Shown piece by piece: positions 18,040-28,212 of a stretch of 64,000 bases of DNA. Below the pieces are notes generated by a model that was given only the letters and a program-made list of their open reading frames with translations, was not told the origin of the DNA and ran no database searches. Where the stretch lies: the NCBI RefSeq assembly GCF_012926505.1, contig NZ_JABBNT010000003.1, forward strand, positions 595,112 through 659,111. Direction: 5' to 3'. The DNA comes from Pacificispira spongiicola. GTDB lineage: Bacteria; Pseudomonadota; Alphaproteobacteria; UBA8366; Aestuariispiraceae. The translations under genes and the position numbers were made by a program. Numbering within the stretch: the stretch's first letter is position 1; the number at the start of each line of letters is the position of its first letter.

Positions 18040-18120
18040 TCAGTCCCGTGGCTCGGCGAGGTCCTGGTCCAGCTCACGCGCCACCGGATTGGCCAGGGCC
18101 TCGGCGTTCTTCACAGCGCG
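18040..18120 (-). pseudogene. 3' remnant of an acetoacetyl-CoA synthetase gene
   Basis: Read on the minus strand, these 81 bases encode [12 protein letters not shown] followed by VARELDQDLAEPRD and a stop. The intact AacS encoded at 22680-24638 ends [12 protein letters not shown], then [14 protein letters not shown] and a stop. The two align without gaps, including 16 identical bases (CCGGATTGGCCAGGGC). No start or upstream aacS sequence is present, because the MarR gene ends directly next to it. I read this as a leftover aacS tail from recombination or insertion of the block between the copies. Confidence 0.75.
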
Positions 18121-18121
18121 G

Positions 18122-18610
18122 CTACGACAGTTTCGTCGCCGCGAGTCTTTTTGAAAGTTTTAGGGTCACGATCTCGAGCGCGGCGCGATCCTCGTCGTCC
18201 AGCAGGGACAGTATCGCATCCGCGCGGTCGGCATAGAGCGCGATGAGTTTCTCGTAAAGTTCGGTCCCCTTTTCCGTCAGGTTCAGAAAGGACCTTCTGG
18301 CGTCGCACGGATCCGCCACCCGCGTGATCAATCCCTTTTTCTGAAGTTTCTGCACGCCGCGGCTGATGTTGTTTTTCGGTAGGCCGGTAATGCCGCAGAT
18401 TTCCCACGCCATCGTGTTCGCCCGATGGGCCGTTACGTACAGCACGACGAATTCCATGCGCGAAAGGTCGTACTCCCTGTCGAACCTGGCATAGATCGGA
18501 AAGATGAAGCTGTTGGCGATAAAACAGATTTGCCAAATAGCCCCGATCTTATTCTCCTCGAGGATTCCGATCGCCTCCATCCGCTCCGGTTTATTTGCTG
18601 GCTCCGTCAT
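18122..18610 (-). CDS. MarR-family transcriptional regulator
   Basis: This 162-residue protein has the MarR winged helix (ITGLPKNNISRGVQKLQKKG, then RVADPCDARRSFLNLTEKG). I chose ATG 18610 (MTEPANKPERM), preceded by AAAGAGAA; an in-frame extension to 18757 would run through the operator DNA and is rejected. It is divergent from a dctPQM TRAP operon, and two identical 14-bp palindromes flank the -35 box of that operon. It is therefore the likely repressor of the TRAP genes, released by the imported compound. Its 3' end abuts the aacS remnant. Confidence 0.88.
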   Translation of the reverse strand: MTEPANKPERMEAIGILEENKIGAIWQICFIANSFIFPIYARFDREYDLSRMEFVVLYVTAHRANTMAWEICGITGLPKNNISRGVQKLQKKGLITRVADPCDARRSFLNLTEKGTELYEKLIALYADRADAILSLLDDEDRAALEIVTLKLSKRLAATKLS

Positions 18611-18695
18611 TCGTTCTCTTTTCTTGTCGTCTCTGTGTTGGACAGATTTGGTCCCATGCCGACACCCGATCCGCAACAGATACTGAACAAAAATG

Positions 18696-18738
18696 GTTCC
18701 ATATGGAACTTGACATTGTTCCATATGGAACCATACTC
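18696..18738 (+). promoter_or_regulatory. TRAP operon promoter with two 14-bp palindromic operators
   Basis: GTTCCATATGGAAC occurs twice, at 18696-18709 and 18718-18731, each a perfect palindrome, with centres 22 bp apart (two helix turns). A perfect -35 box TTGACA (18710-18715) lies exactly between them, and a -10 CATACT (18732-18737) follows 16 bases later. A MarR dimer on each site would block RNA polymerase. The start codon of dctP is about 50 bp further on. Confidence 0.8.
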
Positions 18739-18788
18739 CCCGACATAAGAAGACCAATCAGCGTTTTCATCAAGGGAGGAAACAGGAA

Positions 18789-19793
18789 ATGAAGATCAGC
18801 TTCCGTAAAGTCGTCAGTGCCGCGGCGCTTGCCATTGCCGCCGCGACGGGGAGCGCATCGGCGCCGGCCCCTGTCGAGGCCGCCGAACTGCGCATGTTGT
18901 CGGGCTTTTCACCCAATTTCGTCTGGTATCGTGAAATCGGTCCGCGCTTCATTGAGATGGTGCAGGAAAAGAGCGGTGGCGACACGACGATCAGCTTCAC
19001 CGGTCCCGACGCCGTGCCGACCTTCGAACAGTTCCAGCCGGTGCAAGCCGGCGTGTTCGACTTGTTGTTCACGCATCCGGCCTACCATTCCGGTACGACG
19101 TCGGTCGGTCTGGCGATCGACGCGATCGATGTGGATCCGGTCAAACGCCGTGACGTCGGCATCATCGACTATATCGACCAACATTACATGCAGCGCGGGA
19201 TGAAGCTGATTTCAGCGCCATCGACCGGTACCAAGGGGTTCCGCTATTACCTGCGGGAGCCGATTGACGGCGTGCCCGGTCTAAATGGCCGCATCATTCG
19301 CGGTACGGTTTCCTATCATCCGATGATCAAGGCGCTCGGCGGCAGTCCGCTGAACATGCCGGTCAGCGAAATCTACACGGCGCTTCAGCGCGGCACGGTG
19401 GATGGCGCGGCCTGGGGCCTGACAGGGGCCAAAGACCTGAAATGGAACGAAATCATCAAATACATGGCGGACCCGGTCTTCGGCCAGGTGGGCGTGATGA
19501 TCTTTATGAATCTCGATTCCTGGAACGCTCTGGACGAAAAAACACAGAATATTCTGTTGGAAGCGGGGCGCGAGATTGAAGTCGAGGCCCAATCCCACTT
19601 CGATAAATTGCAGGCGGACGAATTTGAGTGGTTGAGCGCCAACGGTATGGAGGTGACCAGCTTCGATCCGTCCGAAGGCAACGAATTCGAGCGTCTGTGG
19701 GCGGAAGGCGTCTGGGAAGTCGCGGCGGAAGTGTCCGGCGACGACGCGCGCAAGCTGCGGGAATTGGCGAAAAGCCACGGCATGACGCGTTGA
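18789..19793 (+). CDS. TRAP transporter periplasmic substrate-binding protein (DctP type)
   Basis: This 334-residue protein has a Sec signal peptide (MKISFRKVVSAAALAIAAAT, cut near VEAAE). It shows the DctP fold with the conserved Arg that binds a substrate carboxylate in GRIIRGTVSYHPM and the hinge segment TALQRGTVDGAAWG. It captures a solute, usually an organic acid, for the DctQ/DctM permease. The ATG follows AGGGAGGAAACAGGA. It is the first gene of a four-gene unit under the MarR-type operators. The ligand is not identifiable by eye. Confidence 0.92.
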   Translation: MKISFRKVVSAAALAIAAATGSASAPAPVEAAELRMLSGFSPNFVWYREIGPRFIEMVQEKSGGDTTISFTGPDAVPTFEQFQPVQAGVFDLLFTHPAYHSGTTSVGLAIDAIDVDPVKRRDVGIIDYIDQHYMQRGMKLISAPSTGTKGFRYYLREPIDGVPGLNGRIIRGTVSYHPMIKALGGSPLNMPVSEIYTALQRGTVDGAAWGLTGAKDLKWNEIIKYMADPVFGQVGVMIFMNLDSWNALDEKTQNILLEAGREIEVEAQSHFDKLQADEFEWLSANGMEVTSFDPSEGNEFERLWAEGVWEVAAEVSGDDARKLRELAKSHGMTR

Positions 19794-19794
19794 C

Positions 19795-20349
19795 ATGTCG
19801 GCCGAACGGAAAATTGAGGCAGCCGGGGAGACCCGGCTGCCGTCCCGCCTGACACCGGTTTTCCGCGTTCTGGATTGGGTAACAAGCTTCGCCTATCGCG
19901 TCAGCGCGCTGATCCTTTTGGCGATAACGGCGCTGTACTGCATGGAAATCGCACTGCGCTATTTCTTCCTGTCGCCGACGTTATGGACTCGCGACACGAT
20001 TACCTACTTCCTGTGCGCGACGCTGCTTCTCGCCGCGCCGCAAGTGGCGCGCGATAACACGCATGTCGCGATCAACATCTTCGTCGAAATGATGCCGCAG
20101 AGGATTAAGGGCCGTATGGAGACGATCCTCGCGCTCTTGACCGGGCTGATTTCCGGCGGCGTTGCCTGGATCACGGCGCAGGACACGATTCGCCTGTTCG
20201 ACTCCAACATTCTGACGCTGACCACCATCGCCGTCCCGAAATGGTGGATATCGATCTTCATTCCGATCGGCTTCGCCCTGGTGGCGCTACAATTCCTCTC
20301 CCTTGCGTTGGATCCGACGCGGATGGGGCACGACAAAAGACAGGTTTAG
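19795..20349 (+). CDS. TRAP transporter small permease (DctQ type)
   Basis: This 184-residue protein has four predicted transmembrane helices, for example ALILLAITALYCMEIALRYF and TYFLCATLLLAAPQVA. The motif ARDNTHVAIN is typical of DctQ subunits. It forms the membrane complex with DctM and is required for sodium-driven uptake. Its ATG starts one base after the dctP stop, and dctM starts 3 bp after its own stop, so the genes are tightly coupled. Confidence 0.92.
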   Translation: MSAERKIEAAGETRLPSRLTPVFRVLDWVTSFAYRVSALILLAITALYCMEIALRYFFLSPTLWTRDTITYFLCATLLLAAPQVARDNTHVAINIFVEMMPQRIKGRMETILALLTGLISGGVAWITAQDTIRLFDSNILTLTTIAVPKWWISIFIPIGFALVALQFLSLALDPTRMGHDKRQV

Positions 20350-20352
20350 ATC

Positions 20353-21660
20353 ATGGAATGGTATTGGGCGCTTACCCTGGCGCTGGGGGTATTGCTGGCC
20401 TTGATGGCCGTCGGACTGCCGGTCTTCGCGGCCTTTCTGGTCGCGAATGTCGGCGGGGTTCTCCTGGTCATGGGGCCGCGCGGTTTCGGGCTGTTTTCCA
20501 ACAGCATTTATGAAACCGTCACGTCGGAGACCTTCGTGACGATTCCCTTGTTCATCCTGATGGGCGAAATATTGTTCCGGTCCGGCTCGGTGGAGGTTCT
20601 TTCCAACGCGCTGGACAAGCTGATCGGGCGTATGCGCGGACGTCTCTATTTCCTCGTGATCGCGCTGTCGACGGTGTTCAGCGCCTTGTCCGGTTCCGCG
20701 GTCGCGGTCGCGGCGATGTTGGGGCGATCGCTATTGCCGCAAATGACGTCGAAAGGATACGACAAGGGCCTCTCGAATTTCACGATCCTGGGCGGTGCGT
20801 CCCTGGCGCCGATCATCCCGCCGAGCCTGCTGGTCATCGTTATCGGATCGTTGGTCAACAACGTCTCCATTGCGGGATTGCTCATCGCCGGCCTGATACC
20901 GGGAATTCTGATGTCGTCCCTGATCGGTCTTTATGTCGTCGCGCGTGTGAGGATGCAGGCGGATCTCGCACCGGCGACGGAAGTCGGCACTCAATACTCC
21001 GCCAAGGAAAAATGCCTGGCCCTCGCCGGGACGCTGCCCTTCGGCATCGTGATTTTTTTCGTGATGGGACTGATCATCTTGGGTGTGGCGACTCCCTCGG
21101 AAGCGGCGGCGTCCGGCGTTCTCGGGGCGGCGGTAACCGCTGTGATCTACCGTCGGTTCTCCCTGAAGCTGATTTGGGATTCCTTGCGCTCCGCCGTGGG
21201 GATCAGCGCCATGATCATGCTGATCGTCGCGAGCTCCAAACTGTTCGGGCAGCTATTGTCCTTCGTCGGTGCGACGGCGGGGTTGATCGACTATGTCGGT
21301 GGGTTGTCGATCGACCCCTGGATGATGTTGGTCGTGTTGATGCTGGTACCCCTGATCCTGTGTATGTTCATCGACCAGTTCGCGTTTCTGTTGCTGGCGA
21401 TTCCCCTCTACGAACCGATCATTCGGACTTACGGCTTCGATCCCATGTGGTTCTGGACGCTGTTCCTGATCAACCTGACGATAGGCAGCATCACACCGCC
21501 GTTCGGATACACGCTCTTTGCGCTCAAGGGGGCCGCCCAGGACACGACGCTGAATGAAATCTATCGCAGCGCGTGGCCCGCTGTGGTGATTTTTGTGATC
21601 GGGCTCGGTCTGCTGGCGGTTTTCCCGTCCTTGGTGACCGCCTTGCCGTCGCTGCTATGA
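20353..21660 (+). CDS. TRAP transporter large permease (DctM type)
   Basis: This 435-residue protein is the transport channel, with about 12 transmembrane helices. DctM hallmarks include FVTIPLFILMGEILFRSG, SALSGSAVAVAAMLG, GASLAPIIPPSLLVIVIG and TPSEAAASGVLGA. The length is normal for the family. Its stop codon overlaps the start of the alpha/beta hydrolase gene (ATGA), so all four genes of the unit are probably translated together. Confidence 0.95.
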   Translation: MEWYWALTLALGVLLALMAVGLPVFAAFLVANVGGVLLVMGPRGFGLFSNSIYETVTSETFVTIPLFILMGEILFRSGSVEVLSNALDKLIGRMRGRLYFLVIALSTVFSALSGSAVAVAAMLGRSLLPQMTSKGYDKGLSNFTILGGASLAPIIPPSLLVIVIGSLVNNVSIAGLLIAGLIPGILMSSLIGLYVVARVRMQADLAPATEVGTQYSAKEKCLALAGTLPFGIVIFFVMGLIILGVATPSEAAASGVLGAAVTAVIYRRFSLKLIWDSLRSAVGISAMIMLIVASSKLFGQLLSFVGATAGLIDYVGGLSIDPWMMLVVLMLVPLILCMFIDQFAFLLLAIPLYEPIIRTYGFDPMWFWTLFLINLTIGSITPPFGYTLFALKGAAQDTTLNEIYRSAWPAVVIFVIGLGLLAVFPSLVTALPSLL

Positions 21661-22673
21661 CGATGTCGATATCCGTCTCGGAATACGGTGACAACAGGCC
21701 GGTCGCGCGACGCCATGACATTCCGTCGTCGTCGACTCCCGGCCTGAGACTGCATGTGCGGGAGCGACGTCCGCCGCAGGGCGTCCCGGTGTCGTCCACG
21801 CCGCTATTGCTGGTACACGGTGCCACGATCGCCAGCGCCTTATGGGATGCCCCATTGCCCGGCTGGTCGTTCATGGACAGGCTTGCGCGGCAGGGGCTGC
21901 ATGTCTTCGCGGTCGATTTACGGGGGTATGGCGGGTCAAGCCGACCTGCCTGTTTCAGTGAGCCCCCGGACTCTTCGCCGGCCTATGCACGGGCGGCGGA
22001 TGTCGTCGCGGATGTCTCCGACGCCCTCGACGCGGTGCGGGAATGGACAGGGGCAGCGCAGGTCGATCTTCTGGGCGGCTCATGGGGTAGTGTGATTTGC
22101 GGCATGGTCGCGGCGGAACACGCCGTTGGGCGCGTGCGGCGGCTCGTTCTATACGCGCCGCTATATGCGGAGCCGAATTACAGACCTACATGGCTTCCGC
22201 CGGTTCGCGGGCCCTTCCAAGAGAAGATGATCGAGGAGACGGTTGGCGCATACCGCTGGGTGACAATCGACGCGTTGCGGGCGCGCTGGGATGAAGAGAT
22301 CCCCTTTGCCGACAAGTCGCTGTGGCGCCCGCAAGGAATGCTGGCGACCATGATAGCACCTTATATCGAGAATCCGGGCGGGGGGGCGGACGGACCGGCG
22401 GGCCTGAAGGTCCCCAACGGGACCCTGGTCGACCTGTATCGCGTGTTCGACGGTCGGCCGCTATATGATTGTGCCCAGGTCACGATGCCGACCCTGCTGA
22501 TCCGTGGTCAGGCGGACCCCATTTCTACTCGGGACGACGCCTTGCGGCTGCTCGACGGGTTGGGCACGTCGGATAAGCACTATGTCGACGTTGCGAACGG
22601 CGCCCATTTCATGGTCGCAGAGCGGACCTCTCCCCGCGTACAGGAGATCGTTACCGGGTTCCTGCAGGATTGA
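21657..22673 (+). CDS. Alpha/beta hydrolase in the TRAP operon
   Basis: This 338-residue enzyme has the alpha/beta hydrolase core. It shows an oxyanion region LLLVHGATIASALW, the nucleophile elbow GGSWGS (Ser in LLGGSWGSVICG), a likely acid in RGQADPIS and the catalytic His in NGAHFMVAE. GGSWG is often seen in proline-iminopeptidase-like members, but esters or amides are also possible substrates. Translation is coupled to dctM by a 4-bp overlap, so it probably hydrolyses the imported compound or an ester of it. It converges with aacS, with six bases between stops. Confidence 0.82.
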   Translation: MTMSISVSEYGDNRPVARRHDIPSSSTPGLRLHVRERRPPQGVPVSSTPLLLVHGATIASALWDAPLPGWSFMDRLARQGLHVFAVDLRGYGGSSRPACFSEPPDSSPAYARAADVVADVSDALDAVREWTGAAQVDLLGGSWGSVICGMVAAEHAVGRVRRLVLYAPLYAEPNYRPTWLPPVRGPFQEKMIEETVGAYRWVTIDALRARWDEEIPFADKSLWRPQGMLATMIAPYIENPGGGADGPAGLKVPNGTLVDLYRVFDGRPLYDCAQVTMPTLLIRGQADPISTRDDALRLLDGLGTSDKHYVDVANGAHFMVAERTSPRVQEIVTGFLQD

Positions 22674-22679
22674 AGAACG

Positions 22680-24638
<1,959 letters not shown>

Positions 24639-24809
24639 CGGCGGGTCTCCTTCGGGGCGGTTTTATGCGACGGATTTGGCCGAACCGTCACAGGCGTATT
24701 GCCGCATATCCGCTTGTTTTAAAACTGGCAAGGGGATAGCACGGTAAGGGGGCAAGGCCAAGCGAGTGCACCTGTGTTCGCAGGCCGCCCGGATGTCTGG
24801 ATAGGAAGC

Positions 24810-25811
24810 ATGAGTCCGCCCATCGCGGAAGTCGACGCGACAGCAACGAAACATACGGTCCTGGGGCCGGACGGGAAGCGGCCGGGGCCGGGCGCGCAGA
24901 CTCCGGGGAACCCGTTTCTGGGCGCTGTGCTGATGACGGGGGCGGCGGCGCTTTTCGCCGCTCTAAACACGCTTGTGAAATACGCGTCCAGCCTGGGTAT
25001 GGATCCGTTGCAGATTTCCTTCCTGCGCAGTTTCTTCGCCGCCGTCACCATGCTGCCGATCCTGGTCGGGCCGGTGCGTCGGAACGGCTTCCGTCACTTG
25101 GTGCCCACCCGTTTCTGGTTGATGACTTTTCGCGGCCTGTCGTCCGCCGTCGGCGTCATCGTCTGGATGACGGCGGTTACCTTGCTGCCGCTGACCGAAG
25201 TCACGGCGATCAGCTTCACCGCGCCCCTGATCGCGACGGTCGGCAGCGCCCTGATCCTGGGGGAAGTCGTGCGCGCAAGGCGGTGGAGCGCCGTCGCCAT
25301 CGGTTTCGTCGGCGTCCTGATCATTCTGAGGCCGGGGATGATCCCGCTGGATGTCGGGTTTCTTTGGGCCATCACGGCGGCAGTGTTCATGGCCATGGCG
25401 GCCTTGATCATCAAGCTTCTGACACGCACCGAACCGCCGGACCGGATCGTCTTCTGGACGAATGTGTGGCTCACCGTCGGGACGCTCATCCCCGCCTTGA
25501 CGGTCTGGCAAACGATGACCTGGGAGTTCTGGGTGATCGGCATCGCCATGGGGGTGACGGGCGCGATCAGCCATATCCTGCTGACCTACAGTTTCTCCGT
25601 CGCGGATGCATCCATCGTGCTGCCCTTCGACTACGCGCGCCTGCCCTTCGTCGCCGTTCTGGGCTATGCGCTCTTCGGTCAGGTGTCGGATCTGTATACT
25701 TGGGGCGGCGCCGCGTTGATCGCGGCGTCAGCGATCTATGTCGCCCGGCGCGAACAGCAGGTCGCCAAGCGCGCCCGGATTGCCGCCGCGGCGGCGGCCG
25801 AAGCCGACTGA
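24810..25811 (+). CDS. DMT/EamA-family transporter
   Basis: This 333-residue inner-membrane protein has ten predicted transmembrane helices in two EamA repeats (for example MTGAAALFAALNTLVKYASS and PLTEVTAISFTAPLIATVGS). Such proteins export or import small metabolites. I chose ATG 24810, preceded by TAGGA. The first 35 or so residues are hydrophilic and Pro/Gly-rich before the first helix. It is divergent from aacS and converges with a GNAT gene. The substrate is unknown. Confidence 0.87.
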   Translation: MSPPIAEVDATATKHTVLGPDGKRPGPGAQTPGNPFLGAVLMTGAAALFAALNTLVKYASSLGMDPLQISFLRSFFAAVTMLPILVGPVRRNGFRHLVPTRFWLMTFRGLSSAVGVIVWMTAVTLLPLTEVTAISFTAPLIATVGSALILGEVVRARRWSAVAIGFVGVLIILRPGMIPLDVGFLWAITAAVFMAMAALIIKLLTRTEPPDRIVFWTNVWLTVGTLIPALTVWQTMTWEFWVIGIAMGVTGAISHILLTYSFSVADASIVLPFDYARLPFVAVLGYALFGQVSDLYTWGGAALIAASAIYVARREQQVAKRARIAAAAAAEAD

Positions 25812-25815
25812 TCCA

Positions 25816-26349
25816 TTAGCGCGGGATAGCCGTCAGGCCGTCGGTGAAGACGATATGAGTCTTTCCGGCGTTTTCCGGATGGACGAAGCGAAAATTCTCC
25901 ACAAAGCCCAGCTTTTCCGCGACCCGCTTCGACCGCAGGTGATCTTCCGCCATATGGATGACCAGGGGATCGATGTCCGCGCGGGCCCGTCCGACGGCCA
26001 GGATCGCGCGGGCCGCTTCCTCGCCGTAACCCTGGCCGTGATGGTCGGCATGCACGATATAGCCCAGATCGGTATAGGCCGATCCCTGCAATTCCATCGG
26101 CACCAGCCCGCAATCGCCGATCACCGCGCCGTCGGATTTCCGAACCAGGGCCCAGCGGCCCAGCTTCCGTTCCGCCCAGAGTTCCTGTGCCCAATCATGC
26201 CAGGATTTAATGTAGGCGTCGGATAGCGGCGCGGGCCATTGCTTCATGGTTTCCGCATGGCTGAGAATACCGTGCAGCACGGATAGCTCATCCGGTCCCC
26301 AGGGCCGGAGGATCAGACGGTCGCTTTCCGCGACGATGTCGGTGGTCAT
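25816..26349 (-). CDS. GNAT-family N-acetyltransferase
   Basis: This 177-residue protein resembles the RimJ/RimL-type GNAT group (TDIVAESDRLILRPWGPDEL, and the acetyl-CoA loop HHGQGYGEEAARAIL). It would transfer an acetyl group to an amine, protein N-terminus or small molecule. Its start codon overlaps the stop of the upstream VOC gene (TAATG), so the two are translationally coupled. The substrate cannot be told from sequence. Confidence 0.85.
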   Translation of the reverse strand: MTTDIVAESDRLILRPWGPDELSVLHGILSHAETMKQWPAPLSDAYIKSWHDWAQELWAERKLGRWALVRKSDGAVIGDCGLVPMELQGSAYTDLGYIVHADHHGQGYGEEAARAILAVGRARADIDPLVIHMAEDHLRSKRVAEKLGFVENFRFVHPENAGKTHIVFTDGLTAIPR

Positions 26350-26843
26350 TATTTCGCGTCGTCCAGGGGTTTGGTTTGTTGCCAATGGTCCAGGACGGAA
26401 TGGGCCTTGGCGCGGCCTTCTGTCAAGATCACCGGGGCGTCGGGCGTCGGCGCGGTCAATTCGATGACATATCCGTTCGGGTCCCGGAAATAGATCGACT
26501 GAATGAAGCCGTGATCCGCGACCCCGCGCGTTTCGCGACCGGCGGCCTTTCCCTTTTCGAACATTTCCAGCAGCGTTGCATGGTCGACCTGTAGCGCGAT
26601 ATGCAGGTCGTAATCGTGCTGATCCTTGAAATCGAAGGGGGAATTCGGAACCTCGAAGAAGGCCAGGAAGGACCCGTCCTGCATTTCGTAGAAGGAATGC
26701 AGGACGCGGGTCACGCGACCGGTCTTGGTTTCCTGAATTTCGAAGGCATGGGCCAGCGGCAGACCCAGGAAATCTTCGTAGAATCCGCGCGTTTCCTCGG
26801 AATCGCGACAGCGATACGCATTGTGATGCAGGCCTTGGATCAT
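26349..26843 (-). CDS. VOC-superfamily protein (ring-cleavage dioxygenase-like)
   Basis: This 164-residue protein begins MIQGLHHNAYRCRDSEETRG and contains LHIALQVDHATLLEMF and YFRDPNGYVIELTAP, the metal-ligand pattern His/His/Glu of type I extradiol dioxygenase-like VOC proteins. An aromatic or polyketide substrate is possible. I chose ATG 26843, preceded by GGGGAAA, over an in-frame extension to 26900. It is translationally coupled to the GNAT gene downstream. Confidence 0.82.
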   Translation of the reverse strand: MIQGLHHNAYRCRDSEETRGFYEDFLGLPLAHAFEIQETKTGRVTRVLHSFYEMQDGSFLAFFEVPNSPFDFKDQHDYDLHIALQVDHATLLEMFEKGKAAGRETRGVADHGFIQSIYFRDPNGYVIELTAPTPDAPVILTEGRAKAHSVLDHWQQTKPLDDAK

Positions 26844-26916
26844 GGCGTCGTTTCCCCGGTCGTTTTGCAGCAGTATACCGGATCGCTCCGATTTGGACAC
26901 CTTCGGGGCGGAAAGA

Positions 26917-27474
26917 TTACCTCTGCCGCATCGGTTTCAGCGCATCGTAGTTGATGTGCCGGATTTCGCCGAAATCCTCCAGCGCGATACATTGCATGTA
27001 GCCTTCCCGGGCGACGGAAAGGGGGAACATGCCGAATTCCTCCGGCAGCATGAATTCGACATCATTGTCGCGCAGGGGGACATGGGTCTTGCCGTAAACG
27101 GGACTCCCTGTCGTGCGGACCAGGTCATAACCTTTTTGCCAGATGCTGGGTTCCGACGCGGCCATATCGAATTCGTCCAGCCAATGGCCGGTGAAATCGA
27201 TGCGGGAGACCTGGACGATCTTGGTTCCGACCAGCCGATAGAAGACCCGCCCGGTTTCCAGTTCGATCTCGCTTATCACGATATAGGGCAGCAAGTCCTT
27301 GATTTCGGCGGGGTCCAAATCGCCGCGGGTCGGCCAGGCACCGGGCGCGCAAAGCGATTCCCAATAGCCGCGGAGCCGACCTATTCTTTCGGAGGAGACG
27401 AAACTGGACTCGTTTGAAAGATTCAACGCGATACAACCTGCTGTCTGGACGGACCTAGAATACTGACCCGTCAA
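26917..27474 (-). CDS. PAS_5-family protein
   Basis: This 185-residue protein matches the alphaproteobacterial PAS_5 type by eye: GRLRGYWESL, a PAS-like core with FYRLVGTKIVQVS and GHWLDEF, and MQCIALEDFG near the end. Such proteins carry one PAS-like domain, and their roles are mostly unknown. The start is uncertain: the frame opens at a TTG (27474) without a clear ribosome binding site, and a TTG at 27426 is an alternative; conserved sequence begins near residue 30. It is divergent from a second PAS_5 gene. Confidence 0.7.
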   Translation of the reverse strand: MTGQYSRSVQTAGCIALNLSNESSFVSSERIGRLRGYWESLCAPGAWPTRGDLDPAEIKDLLPYIVISEIELETGRVFYRLVGTKIVQVSRIDFTGHWLDEFDMAASEPSIWQKGYDLVRTTGSPVYGKTHVPLRDNDVEFMLPEEFGMFPLSVAREGYMQCIALEDFGEIRHINYDALKPMRQR

Positions 27475-27633
27475 ATAGGATAGAGAAAGTTGCCACGCGA
27501 CGGAACCCGAGAAATCACATCAGATCGATGGCGACATGGCGCCGTAATGTTTGGCGTGGCACAGCATCAAATGGTATTCAGTGTTCGTTCAGTGACGGTT
27601 TTCTGCGGGTTTCCCGCACTGCGATAGTTTGGC

Positions 27634-28137
27634 ATGAATAAATACATCCCCGTATCCGATCTTGATGAAGCACCGCCTCGGCTAAGGTCCTTGCTGTCGT
27701 TTTGGGAAAGCGTGGCCGCCGACGGTGGAAGGCCGACGCGGGCGCAATTGACGCCGTTCAGCCTGCGGCCCTGGTTGGGGCATATCGACATTTATCGCAC
27801 GGAACGAGACGGCGCGGATTTCAGATTGGTCTTGAACGGGACCGTCGTGGTGGAAAAGACAGGCGAGGACTGGACGGGCCGTACCGCGCAGGACGTGGAC
27901 GACAAGTATAAGCTGACTCTCCTGGCGGACCTGCAGGACGTCTATGCCAGGAAGGTGCCGCGTGTGGATCGGATCACGCTGTTTCAGAAAGAATACGTGA
28001 CCTGTTACCGTCTGCTCCTACCCGTTTGGGAGGAAGGGCGGGACGATAGAATCCGCGAGATTTTGCTGTCGCTGTTCTGGAGCAGCGACCCCCGGGACGA
28101 CAGCGTCACGTTCCTGAAACTGACAACGGGCCCCTGA
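27634..28137 (+). CDS. PAS_5-family protein
   Basis: This 167-residue protein has the same layout as its divergent neighbour. It starts with PRLRSLLSFWESVAADGGRP, then LRPWLGHIDIYRTERDGADF, a PAS-like core FRLVLNGTVVVEKTGEDW and a C-terminal strand pair. No signal peptide or enzyme motif is seen. The two genes are too different to be a recent duplication. It converges with acs across a short hairpin. Confidence 0.72.
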   Translation: MNKYIPVSDLDEAPPRLRSLLSFWESVAADGGRPTRAQLTPFSLRPWLGHIDIYRTERDGADFRLVLNGTVVVEKTGEDWTGRTAQDVDDKYKLTLLADLQDVYARKVPRVDRITLFQKEYVTCYRLLLPVWEEGRDDRIREILLSLFWSSDPRDDSVTFLKLTTGP

Positions 28138-28144
28138 TATTGAG

Positions 28145-28171
28145 AACGGGGACGCAAGGCGCCCCCGTTCC
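28145..28171. terminator. Candidate bidirectional terminator between PAS_5 gene and acs
   Basis: GAACGGGG (28145-28152) and CCCCGTTC (28164-28171) form a perfect 8-bp stem with an 11-base loop, located between the stops of two convergent genes. No U-tract is present on either side. Confidence 0.5.
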
Positions 28172-28212
28172 CGAGTCCCGACAAGTGTGGCCGGCTGTTA
28201 CGTCCGGTTCGG

